Below are positions 36,421-46,812 of a DNA stretch of 64,000 bases, piece after piece. Both the position numbers and the translations under genes were made by a program. The notes under the pieces were generated by a model. It was not told where the DNA came from, ran no database searches, and saw only the letters and a program-made list of their open reading frames with translations. The stretch comes from Ophiostoma sp. CBS 140.51 (lineage: Eukaryota; Ascomycota; Sordariomycetes; Ophiostomatales; Ophiostomataceae). The stretch is taken from positions 62,001-126,000 of the forward strand of contig JANSLP010000012.1 of the NCBI GenBank assembly GCA_029298735.1, in the 5' to 3' direction. How positions within the stretch are numbered: position 1 is the first letter of the stretch; the number at the start of each line of letters is the position of its first letter.

Positions 36421-37275
36421 ATGCCGACCCCCCTACCGTCGGTGTGGTTTCGAGCCGAATTCCTTATTGGCTTTACTGAAACCGATCGTGATGAAAACGA
36501 TTATGCGAACGGGGGAGGGTCTGCCGGATCCTCCCTCTCAGATGATCCGTCTGCCTGCCCGCAGCAGCCCCGACAGCCATGATCCCGTGCTGTTAGCAAC
36601 TGGCACCATGCGGCGCCCTCCAACGTTCGCCAAACGCTATTTCTGGTTCACACATAGGTGGTTCGTGGCTCTGACCACTGCCTCCTCTAATGTGAGCCAC
36701 TTGGTTCCTATCACGATTAACCCACCCCCTCGCCCCCAAGGTCGCCTGCCGGCACGTTCCCCTCCTAAACTTCTCCTAGCATCCCGTCGTTGTCACAACG
36801 CCTGTGTTCAACGTCTCGGATGTACTTCCGGACATGTTCACAATCCCCAGCCCCGAGCAAGACGTTGCTGAACGTCTTTTCGAGGCCCAGAAGCTCTCCA
36901 GCACGCTGGTCTCTGCTCCCATGGACTTCCGATAATCCGCCGTATACGACCGAAGAGGAAGCAGAGACTCCCGCTCCGATGCAACCCACGGACAGTTCTT
37001 CTAACGAGTCGGGTCTCTCTTCTTCTTCCTCAAATGATTCACATGTTGGCTATGATGTTTCCGAATCTGAAAACAACGGTTCGAATACGGAAGGATGGAC
37101 CTCCGACAGTCCTCCTTACACGGCCGAAGAGGAGGGTGAAAGCTCTTCGGCGCATGCCATGGACACTGGTCGTGATGCGTCGGAACTTTCTTCTTCCTCT
37201 CCCAATGATTCTAATATCAACATCATTACTGAGGCCGTGAACGCAAACACCCCGACTCTTGTTGAGATAATATAA
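36421..37275 (+). pseudogene. Frame-broken acidic two-repeat protein gene (pseudogene or mis-modelled gene)
   Basis: Three protein-like blocks lie in different frames. Block 1 (36421-36582) reads MPTPLPSVWFRAEFLIGFTE and continues as an acidic Gly/Ser-rich stretch to a TGA. Block 2 (36780-36935) follows a CTAG acceptor-like site, reads VFNVSDVLPDMFTIPSPEQD and onward, and stops at TAA (36933). Block 3 (36922-37275) contains two copies of a ~58-residue unit (36922-37095 and 37096-37275), each opening WTSDxPPYTxEEExE and carrying an SSSSxNDS stretch. The repeats differ mainly at synonymous third positions, which argues that frame was under protein-level selection. Omitting one C of the CCC at 36918-36920 would join blocks 2 and 3. 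A GTGAGC donor at 36692 with the acceptor at 36779 is a possible intron. Whether this is a recent pseudogene, a sequence error or a gene with unrecognised splicing is unresolved. The family is unknown. Confidence 0.5.
36922..37275 (+). repeat. Tandem duplication of a ~58-codon unit inside the broken gene
   Basis: Unit 1 is 36922-37095 and unit 2 is 37096-37275, in the same reading frame. The first 15 residues match at 12 positions, while the matching codons differ repeatedly at third bases (ACT/ACC, GAT/GAC, CCG/CCT, TAT/TAC, GAA/GAG). A second conserved patch is SSSSSNDS versus SSSSPNDS. This indicates an old protein-level duplication rather than a recent DNA copy. Confidence 0.7.
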
Positions 37276-37500
37276 ACCGCGAGTTACAGCCGGCAATTTT
37301 GGCCGCTCCGGAACGATTTTATAAATCACCTATACAGTTGCGAGTGTGATGTGATTTTTTATCATATGACGATACAGGAGATGGGAGAGAGAGATCAAAG
37401 TAAACAATACAAAAGTTTTACTAGTACTGGATCTCACTACTCATATTTATATCGTTTCGTAAAAATAATTTTAACATAAGTAAATCAAGAGAACCGTTAA

Positions 37501-37541
37501 GTCAGCAAGGGGAAGGGCTCCGGAAGCTCCCCGGTGCTGAT
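37501..37541. repeat. GC-rich hairpin, copy 1
   Basis: The arms TCAGCA (37502-37507) and TGCTGA (37535-37540) pair, followed inward by GGGGA with TCCCC and GCT with AGC around a CCGG-containing loop. It matches copy 2 at about 30 of 41 positions. It is embedded in AT-rich DNA. Confidence 0.6.
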
Positions 37542-37625
37542 ATATGCTTTAAAAAAAGAGACTCAACCTCGTCAACATTGTAAAAGAAAATAAACAAAAA
37601 GCAATAGCACCATTCATAGGTATAA

Positions 37626-37666
37626 GTCATCACGGGGAAGAGACCCGGATGGTCCCCGATATTGAC
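37626..37666. repeat. GC-rich hairpin, copy 2
   Basis: The outer GTCA and TGAC pair, then GGGGA pairs with TCCCC, around an inner GACC/GGTC option. It begins 125 bp after copy 1 and shares the GGGGAAG, CCGGA and TCCCCG blocks with it in the same order. Confidence 0.6.
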
Positions 37667-38544
37667 TAATAAGGCGCTAGGCGGGCGGTGTTAGGGAATA
37701 AAAGCCCCTAAAAAGGCAGCTCTCGCTGTTACAACACGTCCGTTCAGTCCCTGTAGGCCTCATTTGCTGATGAAGCATACCGTCTTGTCTCCCCCTTTGT
37801 GGACCTGCTGAACAATGAGGACGAAATGTTCATTTCTTCATGTCCCTAAACGGATTAACAGGACATAAACAAATCAAAATAGGTGACAGGCGGAAGAGCC
37901 GCCGGCAGGATACTACAAACTGCTCCTTCCCGGGGTTTATATATGTAAGCGTACGGTTACAATAGTGTTGTTGAAGTGGGGCCCGATTTCGTCGTGTAAG
38001 TGGTGAGGGAAGGAGCTCTGTGCTTGGCGACCGATAATTATTGCAGCACGCGAGCTCTGTGCTCGGAGGAACGAATGGGTGTACGACGGACATAACCTTT
38101 TGTTCTGCTCCTTTGGAAGGCGGCTTTGCGCTCTTTCTCTGAGTTGTCCCTTGATTCGTAATTGTTTTTCTCCCCTCCTTCCTAGATCGAAAAAATAGCA
38201 CGTCAAGATGGCACAATGGCACCAGGGCACCTTCCAGAAATTGCTCCAACGACCACCAGTGTCCCGCACTTGTCCCCCGCGTCGCAAGCCCTTGTGTCAC
38301 TGACATCATCCAAGGAAAGAGCTCCCAATTGGAGCATCGTCAACTTCCCCAACAGCTACTTTTTATTACAAATTGAATCACGACTCGAGATTCTATAAAG
38401 GTATTCATTGCCTACTTTCCCTCTCGCTCCAAATTCTGTCTCATCTCATCACCATCACCTCACCATCACCATCCTTATCTCGCCTCCAATACATTAAACA
38501 GCTTCTCAAACCTACCTTATAGCCCAACACCGGATACAGCAACC

Positions 38545-39717
38545 ATGGCCCCCAAGATCTTCCTGTAGGCTTTGCGGCGAATACCCTTCATGTGTATTTC
38601 TTTTATAGGAAGAAGTACCAACTAACAATTCCTGCCCAGTACTGGCGCAACGGGCTACATTGGCGGCGACGCCTTTTACGTCCTGTACAAGACGCACCCC
38701 GACTACGACTACACCCTGCTCGTGCGCAGCCAGTCCAAGGCCGACCTTGTCACCAAGGCGTACCCGGACGCCAAGAACATCCACTTCGTCTTTGGTGACA
38801 ACAACAGCGCTGACGTTATCTCGGCTGCTGCCGCTGCTGCTGACATTGTTATCCACACGGGCCAATCGGCCGACGACATCCCGTCCACCAAGGCTATTAT
38901 TGATGGTATTGTCAAGGGCCACACCGCCAGCAACCCGGGTGTCTACATCCACATCTCCGGCACGGGTCTCCTGACCTGGTACGACCATGAGCACAAGCGC
39001 TACGGCCAGCCGCCCCTGCCTGACCAGACGTACAACGACTACGAAGGCATCGAGAAGCTCATCTCTGGCATTCCCGACTCCGCGCCCCACCGCGACGTCG
39101 AGCTTGTGATCCTGGCTGCTGCACGCGAACACGGAGATGTGCTCCGCCCCGCCATTGTGGCTCCGCCCACCATTTACTCTGCCGGTCGCGGCCCGGACAA
39201 CCAGCGCAGCATCCAGGTGCCGATTCTGGCCGAGTACCTGCTCAAGAAGGGCTACGCGCCGATTGCCGAGGGTAGCGGCGAGACCGAGTGGGACAACGTT
39301 CACGTCCACGATCTCAGCAACGCGATTGCGAGCCTAGTCGAAGCCGGTCTTAACCCGGCCAAACGCGATGACGCTGGCGACAAGACGCTCGGTGGCATCT
39401 TTGGCCCTCAAAGCTTCCACTTCACAATCACCGCCACGCACAAGTGGAGCGACGTGGCCCGCTGGGTCGCTGCTGCTGGTGCCGATCAGAAGCTGGTGCC
39501 CAATGCCACGACCAAGTCGGAGCCCATTGCTATCCTGACCTCCAAGGACGCGCCCGGATTCCCCGGTGCCAACATTACGTGGGCGGCTAACTCGCACGGC
39601 GAGGCGGTGCGCGCGTACAAGCTTCTGGGCTGGACGCCGACGGGCCGTAGCCTGCAGGACGATGTGCCCCAGCAAGTCGCTGACGAGGCCAAGCGCCTGG
39701 GCATTTCGCCCAAGTAA
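38545..39717 (+). CDS. Extended short-chain dehydrogenase / NAD-dependent epimerase-family protein
   Basis: Two exons (38545-38564 and 38640-39717) encode 365 residues. The first exon is only 20 nt. Joining it at GTAGGC...gcccag gives MAPKIFLTGATGYIGGD, a perfect Rossmann start with the TGATGYIG glycine motif, which strongly supports the splice. The 75-bp intron has CTAAC at 38622-38626. The body has a serine/threonine-rich catalytic region near ISGTGLLTWYDHE and an extended C-terminal substrate lobe. Extended SDRs act on nucleotide sugars or small carbonyl compounds, but the substrate here is unknown. The protein is cytosolic by lack of signals. It is convergent with the GH36 gene, with 174 bp between stop codons. 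Confidence 0.87.
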
Positions 39718-39891
39718 TTAGATGATATGGCTGTCATAGTCGTGGGGTAATGCTGATTCCCCATGCAGGAGATGATGATGGTTGAAAATTGATAGTTCAA
39801 AATTGTCTCTCTAAAGAATTGGAACATGCATAATTCATGCAAACTGCCATTTTAGCTACTAATTTTGTGCCTTTTGTCCTCATGCCCCATT

Positions 39892-42867
39892 CTATGCCAC
39901 CTCGTCCACCGAAATGTAGATTGTCAGCTGGACCTCGTTGTTCATCATGGGCTTGAACTCCAACTCCTTCCACGCCCGTGCTGTGTCGATTTCCAGGATA
40001 TGCGGGTCCTGTGCGGAGACGGAAGCACAGTGGGCCGGGATCGGCTGGCCGCGCATCGTCGCCAAGAAGCTGTCCTTCACGTTCCGCTTGCCCTCAGCTA
40101 GCCCGGACACGTACAGACCTAGCACGCCAGGCGTCTTGATCGATGTCTGCAAAGAGATACGGCCATTGTCATCGCGCTGGCTGTAAGTCGTGCTGACGAC
40201 GGCCGCCGCACCCGCCATTTTGCCGAGCAAACCGAGGTTGGCCACATGTAGGGCCTTGTTGCTGTCGCCGCTGTCAAAGGTGTGCACCTTGTACACGCTG
40301 TAAATCTCGTACTGATAGACGTCGAGTGCCAACGTGAGTAGCGCGTCGGCCCGCACCGGCGTACCCGTAACTTTGCCCGAGGTGTGCGCACGAGCCACAT
40401 ACAGAGTATCCGAGCTGTCGCTGTCACTGCCGCTGCTAGCGTGCACACCCGGCACACGTGCGAGTGGCACCACCTCATGCACGCGGCGTTCCGACACGTT
40501 GAACACAGCCAGGATGCCCGTGCCAGCGGAGTTGCCGTGGTAGCTGCCCACCTTGAGAAGCACATTGTCGTGGAAGCCGACGTACTGATCTAGCGAGCGG
40601 CCCACGACGCTCGGCCGGAAAATCACCGTCTTGTCGTACACGCTCTTGCCCGTCATCTGGTTGATCAAGCCCAGATCGTGCTTGCCTGGCGTGTCCGTGA
40701 TGTAGATGGGACCGCCACTAACACAGCGCGCAGCAGCGTGGAATGTTGAGTAGCCGTGAACCGTCTGAAACATGTCCCAGTCGGGCAGCACGTTGAGGTG
40801 CTGCGTGAACAGGCTGTTGTGGGCATTGGTCCACACATGCCAAGGGTGAGACGCTGGGACGTCGGGGAAGAAATCGTCCGAGTTGCGCACGAGCACGGGC
40901 GGGCGGTTCTGCGGGAGCTGCGAGTAGAACAAAATGTTGGGTGTCTGCGACATACAGCTAATAGCACGGCTACCAAAGTGACGCAGCGTGGCCACCGTCC
41001 AAGCGTCCTGGTACGTCGATGTCAACTTGCGCCGGGTGGTTGCCGACGTCCACGTGTCCATCATGAACTGCGCATCTGTCTTGACGCCATCGACGCCGCA
41101 GTCCTCCAGGAAAGTGTAAAAGTCATTGTAGAAGCGCCGCACGTCGGGCTCGTCCACAACCGTCATGGGCCCGGCCATGGGCAAGTTGCGCCGCTTGGGA
41201 TGCGCACGAGTGACAACACGCGTTGCGTACGTCTTGGCCAGCTGGCCACCAGCCTTTTCGGGCGTCAAGCCGCCCCAGTAGCCCAGCAGAGCATGCCAGA
41301 CGGCGACGTGCTCGATGGTTGGGTGCTCTTTCCTCACGCGCTGAATGGCATGCTTGAGACCTTTGGGGAACTGCTGCGGGTCAGCTTCGAAGCGTGTCCA
41401 CGTGTACTGGAACTGGCCGTCAGGGTGTGCGCGGTCAATTGACTGCCAGTTGTCGTCGATGATCAAGTTGGCAATGCGGATGCCGTGGTCGGCAAGCGTG
41501 TCGATAGCAGCCACAATCTTGTCCTCGGACAGGTTCTGGCCCAGCGCATTCCACGTGCAGAAGCCGAGGCCGTCGTACCAGTTCTCGAGCCACGCTGGCT
41601 TGACCTCGTCGGCAAGCTTCTTGATTTCTTCGGCATCTTTCTGTTGGTCCGTCTTGGTGCCATCCTCGGCGCCCGAAGTCGTCATTTGGTGGATCAACGA
41701 CCGCGCATGATACATGACGGCCGCATTGGCGCTCTCAAAGCTGTCACCAGCGGCCACAAGCACTGTCGCCGTCTCAGTCTTGAGGCTGTCGCTGCGAACG
41801 TTGAGCAGAAGCTGGCTCTTATTGGCTTCCCCTCCCTGAAAGAGGCCCTGGACATTGTCGACGCCGCTGACGGCCAAGAAAACCAGGTGACGTCCGTCTT
41901 TCTCGCTCAGGAACGAGCAGAGCACGCCGTCGAGCTCGCGGTCAATTGTCTGCCGGCCATGCCGAGGCGCCAGCCAAGGTGCCCACAGCCGCACAAGCGA
42001 GAACCAGCGCAGGAAGTTGCCGTGCCAGGGCGTGCCGATGGAAACAGTCGTATACTTGGACTCGTCCTTGTCGTCGTCGGTGGCGGCATCGACGGGAACG
42101 CTCAATTCCCACAACTGCGTGCCGGAGGCCTGGCTGCGTGGCGATGTAACGCGGAAAGCCGAGTTGAGGTCGCCAATCAGTTCCTTGAGATCGGTGGAGG
42201 AGGTTGAATCAACATCGCTTTCCACAGCCTGGGGCGGCAAGTTCGGGATGTTGCCATCGCCAGTAGCTACCGTTCCCGGGGTCTGCTCGCGCAAAATAAT
42301 GGTACCATCGCCAACCTGCTGCTCGTCGCCCACCCAACGCCAGGTCGATGCATTTTCGTCGCTGTTAGTGTGCCGGAATCTAACCGTAAAGTGCAGCGGC
42401 CCGCCCGTCGATGTCTTGACCACGGCACGGTAGTAGTGTCTCACCACGGCAGGTTCGTCCTTGCTCTCATTTTGAAGGGCCCAGAAGATGGGAGAGGCTC
42501 CAGCCATCTTGTTGCCGACGTCTTGGCCGCTCTCGTTGACCAGATAAAATTCTGCCGCCGTCCATTCCGTGCCATCCTCGCCTTCAACACCTGCAGCTCT
42601 CTCGGTCGGCGAGTGCCAGAGATTGACCTTGAGGGGAGACGTTTCCTTGTCGCCCTTCTGCTCCACGACGGCATAAAATGTCACATCGCTGCCGCCAGCC
42701 AAAGTCGAGACTTGGCCAAGTGGCGGATACGTCGCAATCGAGACGGCGGAGCCCATGGTTGCTGCTGTGGTTGGGATTGGCCCGCGTGGCTTTGTTAGCG
42801 ATGACCGTTTCTTAGGCAGAAAGGCCTCAAACTCTTCCACGAAGCTGTACTCGCTGTCGTCAGCCAT
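39892..42867 (-). CDS. GH36 raffinose-synthase / alpha-galactosidase-like protein (Sip1 type)
   Basis: This is a 991-residue protein in one exon. An N-terminal beta-sandwich region (about 50-420) precedes a TIM barrel at about 425-740, which starts at WYDGLGFCTWNALGQ. Asp598 in GVDGVKTDAQ is the expected nucleophile and Asp664 in VRNSDDFFPD the expected acid/base, matching the GH36 raffinose synthase/Sip1 group. LIIDDNWQ near 468 is another family hallmark. A C-terminal beta domain follows. Plant relatives transfer galactose, while fungal and archaeal relatives are alpha-galactosidases or uncharacterised, so galactoside hydrolysis or transfer is the inference. There is no signal peptide, which suggests an intracellular enzyme. 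The start at MADDSEYSF is the only good upstream ATG. It is divergent from the MPP-beta gene. Confidence 0.88.
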   Translation of the reverse strand: MADDSEYSFVEEFEAFLPKKRSSLTKPRGPIPTTAATMGSAVSIATYPPLGQVSTLAGGSDVTFYAVVEQKGDKETSPLKVNLWHSPTERAAGVEGEDGTEWTAAEFYLVNESGQDVGNKMAGASPIFWALQNESKDEPAVVRHYYRAVVKTSTGGPLHFTVRFRHTNSDENASTWRWVGDEQQVGDGTIILREQTPGTVATGDGNIPNLPPQAVESDVDSTSSTDLKELIGDLNSAFRVTSPRSQASGTQLWELSVPVDAATDDDKDESKYTTVSIGTPWHGNFLRWFSLVRLWAPWLAPRHGRQTIDRELDGVLCSFLSEKDGRHLVFLAVSGVDNVQGLFQGGEANKSQLLLNVRSDSLKTETATVLVAAGDSFESANAAVMYHARSLIHQMTTSGAEDGTKTDQQKDAEEIKKLADEVKPAWLENWYDGLGFCTWNALGQNLSEDKIVAAIDTLADHGIRIANLIIDDNWQSIDRAHPDGQFQYTWTRFEADPQQFPKGLKHAIQRVRKEHPTIEHVAVWHALLGYWGGLTPEKAGGQLAKTYATRVVTRAHPKRRNLPMAGPMTVVDEPDVRRFYNDFYTFLEDCGVDGVKTDAQFMMDTWTSATTRRKLTSTYQDAWTVATLRHFGSRAISCMSQTPNILFYSQLPQNRPPVLVRNSDDFFPDVPASHPWHVWTNAHNSLFTQHLNVLPDWDMFQTVHGYSTFHAAARCVSGGPIYITDTPGKHDLGLINQMTGKSVYDKTVIFRPSVVGRSLDQYVGFHDNVLLKVGSYHGNSAGTGILAVFNVSERRVHEVVPLARVPGVHASSGSDSDSSDTLYVARAHTSGKVTGTPVRADALLTLALDVYQYEIYSVYKVHTFDSGDSNKALHVANLGLLGKMAGAAAVVSTTYSQRDDNGRISLQTSIKTPGVLGLYVSGLAEGKRNVKDSFLATMRGQPIPAHCASVSAQDPHILEIDTARAWKELEFKPMMNNEVQLTIYISVDEVA

Positions 42868-43808
42868 ATTTTGGCGAAGCGATGTGCGATGACGCGATGC
42901 GAAAAAGTAAATGAACCGATAAGAGCTAAGTCGGGCTCAATTGATGGATGTGGCGGAGACAATATTCAGACAAAAACCAGTGAGCCCAGTTACTCGTCTC
43001 AAACTTCGAGAGCCTAAATGGTCAGCAATGATGTCAAACGTGTTGATCATGTCAATCAATTGGAGATGTGAATGGTCAAGCTTCTTATACCTTTTTTTGT
43101 TTTCTTGATTTGGATTCTTTGATCTTTCTTCTTTTTCTTCTCATTTCCCTCACGTCGGATTACGGTCAGTCGTGCCCGATCCCCTGGCACATGACCACTG
43201 TTTCTCCATTGTCGTTCGCCAGCCAGCTGTCACAAGGTGAGGCATACATATGCATTGGCTCCAAACATCAGCGGTTGTCGGCGCGATTGTGCAGAGGAGG
43301 GGATACAAGCTCCGGCGTCGCGGGGAGCAAGCCGTATTAGCGCTGTGACGACCTGGTCGTGCTGGTCTTACAGTGGAGAGTTGGATGTAGCAGGTGGGCT
43401 GCTTTAGTGGGCCTTTCGATGTTGTCACATGACACGTCACATGCATTTACCGGCCCAATGGGCATCGAGGTAATTTGGCTCGGTCGTTCCCGGGCTGTGC
43501 TTTCCGTGCTTTGCCAATTCTCCACACGCCACTCGCCCACTGTACAGTGTGCTCTGGCCTGACGTGTGAGGCACCCAAAAATTGCTCACTAGCTCCTTCC
43601 CACGCTGAGCCGAAAAACACAAGACGAGCGAAAAAGTGCATCGACAGACTTTCCTGTGCGCCTTCCCACCCAATCCGCTTTCCGCCTCCCTTCGCACCTT
43701 CCCTCCGCCCACGGCACAAAAGGCATCGCATCGACGACCACCCTCGCTGCGACCCAATTCACCACCCACCACCCTCCCTCCCCCGATTTTCCAGACACCT
43801 CGCCCTCC
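42868..43808. promoter_or_regulatory. Divergent promoter between the GH36-like gene and the MPP-beta gene
   Basis: About 940 bp lie between outward-pointing start codons. The part near 43800 is C-rich on the plus strand, consistent with a leader for MPP-beta. The small open frames here have no bias or domain. Confidence 0.6.
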
Positions 43809-45471
43809 ATGGCATCCAGACGGTTGGCTCTCAACCTCCGCCAGGGCCTCAAGGCTCCCCGGGCTGGCCTCTCGCTGCCTCCGCTGCGTCGCGGCCTCGC
43901 TACCCCAGTGGCCTCGCCCGCCCTGAAGACGCAGTCGACGACCCTGAAGAACGGCCTGACGGTACGATTGGACAACAATGGACGACGATGGAGGACCAAT
44001 CGGCAATTGTTGACAACCGGACACTGAACATGACTGACGAGATATATGATATATAGGTCGCCACGCACTACTCTCCCTACGCCTCGACGTCCACGGTCGG
44101 CGTGTGGATCGATGCCGGCTCGCGGGCCGAGACTGAGGAGACCAACGGCACCGCGCACTTCCTGGAGCACCTGGCTTTCAAGGTTTGTAGACACAACGGC
44201 CGCAATGGCATCGATACCGAGATCCCAAGACGAGCACGTAATTGACATATCATCCAATAGGGCACTGCCAAGCGGTCGCAGCACCAGCTCGAGCTGGAGA
44301 TTGAGAACCTGGGCGCTCACTTGAACGCGTACACTTCGGTAAGACGGACACCCAATTCAATATCTGGGAAGTAAACATCCTTCTAACAAAGTACCAGCGC
44401 GAGAACACCGTCTACTTCGCCAAGTCCCTGAACGACGACGTCCCCCAGTGCGTCGACATCCTTGCCGACATCCTGCAGAACTCCAAGCTCGAGGAGTCCG
44501 CCATCGAGCGCGAGCGCGACGTCATCCTTCGCGAGTCCGAGGAGGTTGAGAAGCAGCTTGAGGAGGTCGTCTTCGACCACCTGCACGCTACCGCCTTCCA
44601 GCAGCAGCCCCTCGGCCGCACTATCCTCGGCCCCCGCAAGAACATCCAGGAGATCACCCGCACCGAGCTCACCAACTACATCAAGAACAACTACACCGCT
44701 GACCGCATGGTCCTTGTTGGTGCTGGTGGCATCCCCCACGAGCAGCTCGTCGAGCTGGCCGAGAAGAACTTCACCAACCTGCCCGCCTCGTCACCCCAGA
44801 CCGGTGCTTACCTGCAGTCCAAGAAGCGCTCCGACTTCATCGGCTCCGATGTCCGCATCCGTGACGACACCATCCCCACTGCCAACGTCGCCATTGCCGT
44901 TGAGGGTGTCAGCTGGAACGACGACGACTACTTCACCGCCCTGGTCACGCAGGCTATTGTCGGCAACTACGACAAGGCCCTCGGCAACGCGCCCCACCAG
45001 GGCAGCAAGCTGAGCGGTCTCGTCCACCAGAACAACCTGGCCAACAGCTTCATGAGCTTCTCGACCAGCTACAGCGACACCGGTCTGTGGGGTATCTACC
45101 TGGTCTCGGACCAGCTGACCCGCATCGACGACCTCATCCACTTTGCTCTGCGTGAGTGGTCGCGCCTGTCGATCAACGTTACCCAGGCCGAGGTTGAGCG
45201 TGCCAAGGCCCAGCTCAAGGCTTCCATCCTGCTGTCCCTGGACGGCACCACCGCCGTTGCCGAGGACATTGGCCGCCAGATCATCACCACCGGCAGCCGC
45301 ATGAGCCCCGGCGAGATTGAGCGCGTCATCGACGCCATCACCGAGAAGGACGTCATGGACTTTGCCAACCGGAAACTGTGGGACCAGGACATTGCCATTA
45401 GCGCTGTTGGCAGCGTCGAGGACGTGTTCGACTACGCCCGTATCCGGGCCGACATGAGCCGGAACTTCTAA
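43809..45471 (+). CDS. MAS1: Mitochondrial processing peptidase beta subunit
   Basis: Four exons (43809-43961, 44057-44182, 44261-44338, 44398-45471) encode 476 residues, with all junctions phase 0 and GT-AG. The first ~35 residues are Arg/Leu/Ala-rich without acidic residues, a matrix-targeting presequence. The zinc site of inverted M16 peptidases is HFLEH at residues 85-89, with Glu165 in ILRESEE as the distal ligand. The protein pairs with the alpha subunit to cleave presequences from imported precursors. In Neurospora the same polypeptide also serves as a core protein of respiratory complex III. Length and sequence match ascomycete MPP-beta closely from LNAYTSRE to the C-terminus. It is divergent from the GH36-like gene. 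Confidence 0.95.
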
Positions 45472-46812
45472 GCCGAAGGGGAGGAGGGAGAAGAAAGAAA
45501 ATAAATGAAGGGGGTGCGCTTGTGTTTTCTTACATCTGATATGGCGAGAAATCGAAACCAAAAAAATCAGTTGCTATATTTTTTTTGTTCTTCTCTTTTG
45601 TGTATGTACTAATAGGCGGCGGCGGGCCATTCTGGGCGCGGGTATAAATCTTTATAGAAGAGCGCAAGTACAGCCGACCGACTGTTTCCATTTTCTATCA
45701 TATGTGCATATCGTACGAAGGTATTTCTTTTGCATTTTTCACCACCTCTTTACATTGTGCTCCTGCTTCCTTATTGGTTACACATGGCGAACTTGCTCCC
45801 TTCCTGCCGTTGTTGTCAGCCTACTGCTGTTCTTGCCATGTCGTCGTGATAGCTCCTCCCTTCAGCGACCTTGAAGGATATTATACGACCTCCTTCTTAT
45901 ATTGTCCTTATGACCTCCTTGTTACTAGCATCGGTCTCTCTCGCCTCTTTATTTGTTATGCTCGCTCGATCTGTCCATTATTGCAAGTGCTTTTTGCCTC
46001 TTCCTTTGATTCATCGAGAACAACAATATTTTGTTTACAACGTGCATTTTGCTCACATTCCCCCATCTCGTTACCTTATCTCTTGTCTTCCCTCTCCCCT
46101 TTACTTTTCTCTCCCTCTTTTCTTTTCTCTCCCCATTTTGTTCTCTCCACTCTCTCTTGTTCTTTTTCCTGACCACCGACACTCATCTCCATCCACACTC
46201 TGGAAGACGAAATTGAAACGATGAACTGAAGCGACGAAATGAAGCGATGAGTTGAAGAGGCGAGCTGAAGAGATGAAATGAAGAGACGAGCTAAAAGAGA
46301 TGAACTGAAGAGGTGAATTGAAGAGATGAACTGAAGCGATGAAAGACTGTAGGACCGGGGTCACAATATGCCAGACACAACTCAGGAACCACCGATCCAG
46401 GGTAGGAACTGCCGCTCCAACAGGGTCGAGGTACCTATGTGCCTCAAGCAGTCTTAATTAGGCAAGCGCGGGCGGTGAGGGGCGACCAGCCAAAGCGGTG
46501 GAGCCAAGCAGAAAAAAGTGATGGCAGAAAACGGACTTGGGCCCAAAAAAAAAAAAACGAGCGGCCTCAGCAAAACAAATTGGCTGCCGCTAAACGGCTT
46601 CACTTTTGCTTTGCAGCCTCTGCACGACGTCCCTACTCGACAACCTCTTCCTCGAGTTCACCCAGCCACGGCACGCACGACGCACGATCCACGACAAGAG
46701 CTGCCATACGGTTGAGGGGAAGGAGACGACGACAATCTTCGAAATAAAAGAAATAAAAACAAAAGCAACAAGGATATTCCCCATAAAACGACACAAACAC
46801 AACACATACACA
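45472..46812. other. Intergenic region between MPP-beta and UTP4, with minisatellite
   Basis: The first part is the 3' UTR of MPP-beta and T/C-rich DNA (45690-46190). It is followed by the 13-bp minisatellite at 46203-46345 and then the UTP4 promoter and leader. The leader includes an A13 run near 46545 and an A-rich stretch just before the ATG. The UTP4 frame stays open for about 69 codons upstream of the chosen start, but this part has no conserved features. Confidence 0.6.
46203..46345. repeat. Minisatellite, 13-bp unit, about 11 copies
   Basis: Eleven head-to-tail units of consensus GAAGAGATGAACT occupy 143 bp. One unit is 12 bp and one is 14 bp. Substitutions are concentrated at positions 5-7 and 10-12. 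It lies about 470 bp upstream of the UTP4 start codon. Confidence 0.9.

Larger units (their letters stand above)
37276..38544. other. AT-rich interval with GC-rich hairpins, then promoter of the extended SDR
   Basis: From 37276 to about 37830 the DNA is markedly richer in A/T than its surroundings and lacks open frames. It carries two related ~41-bp GC-rich hairpins (37501-37541 and 37626-37666). A smaller perfect hairpin (GGCGG/CCGCC) lies at 37889-37903. A 12-bp direct repeat GAGCTCTGTGCT occurs at 38013-38024 and 38052-38063. From about 38400 the sequence becomes C/T-rich and is presumably the leader of the SDR gene at 38545. No gene is supported. Confidence 0.55.

Noticed and set aside
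37830..38309. 159-codon minus-strand frame with a repeated PSTEL segment
   Set aside because: The repeat simply reflects the 12-bp direct repeat, and the rest has no codon bias or domain.
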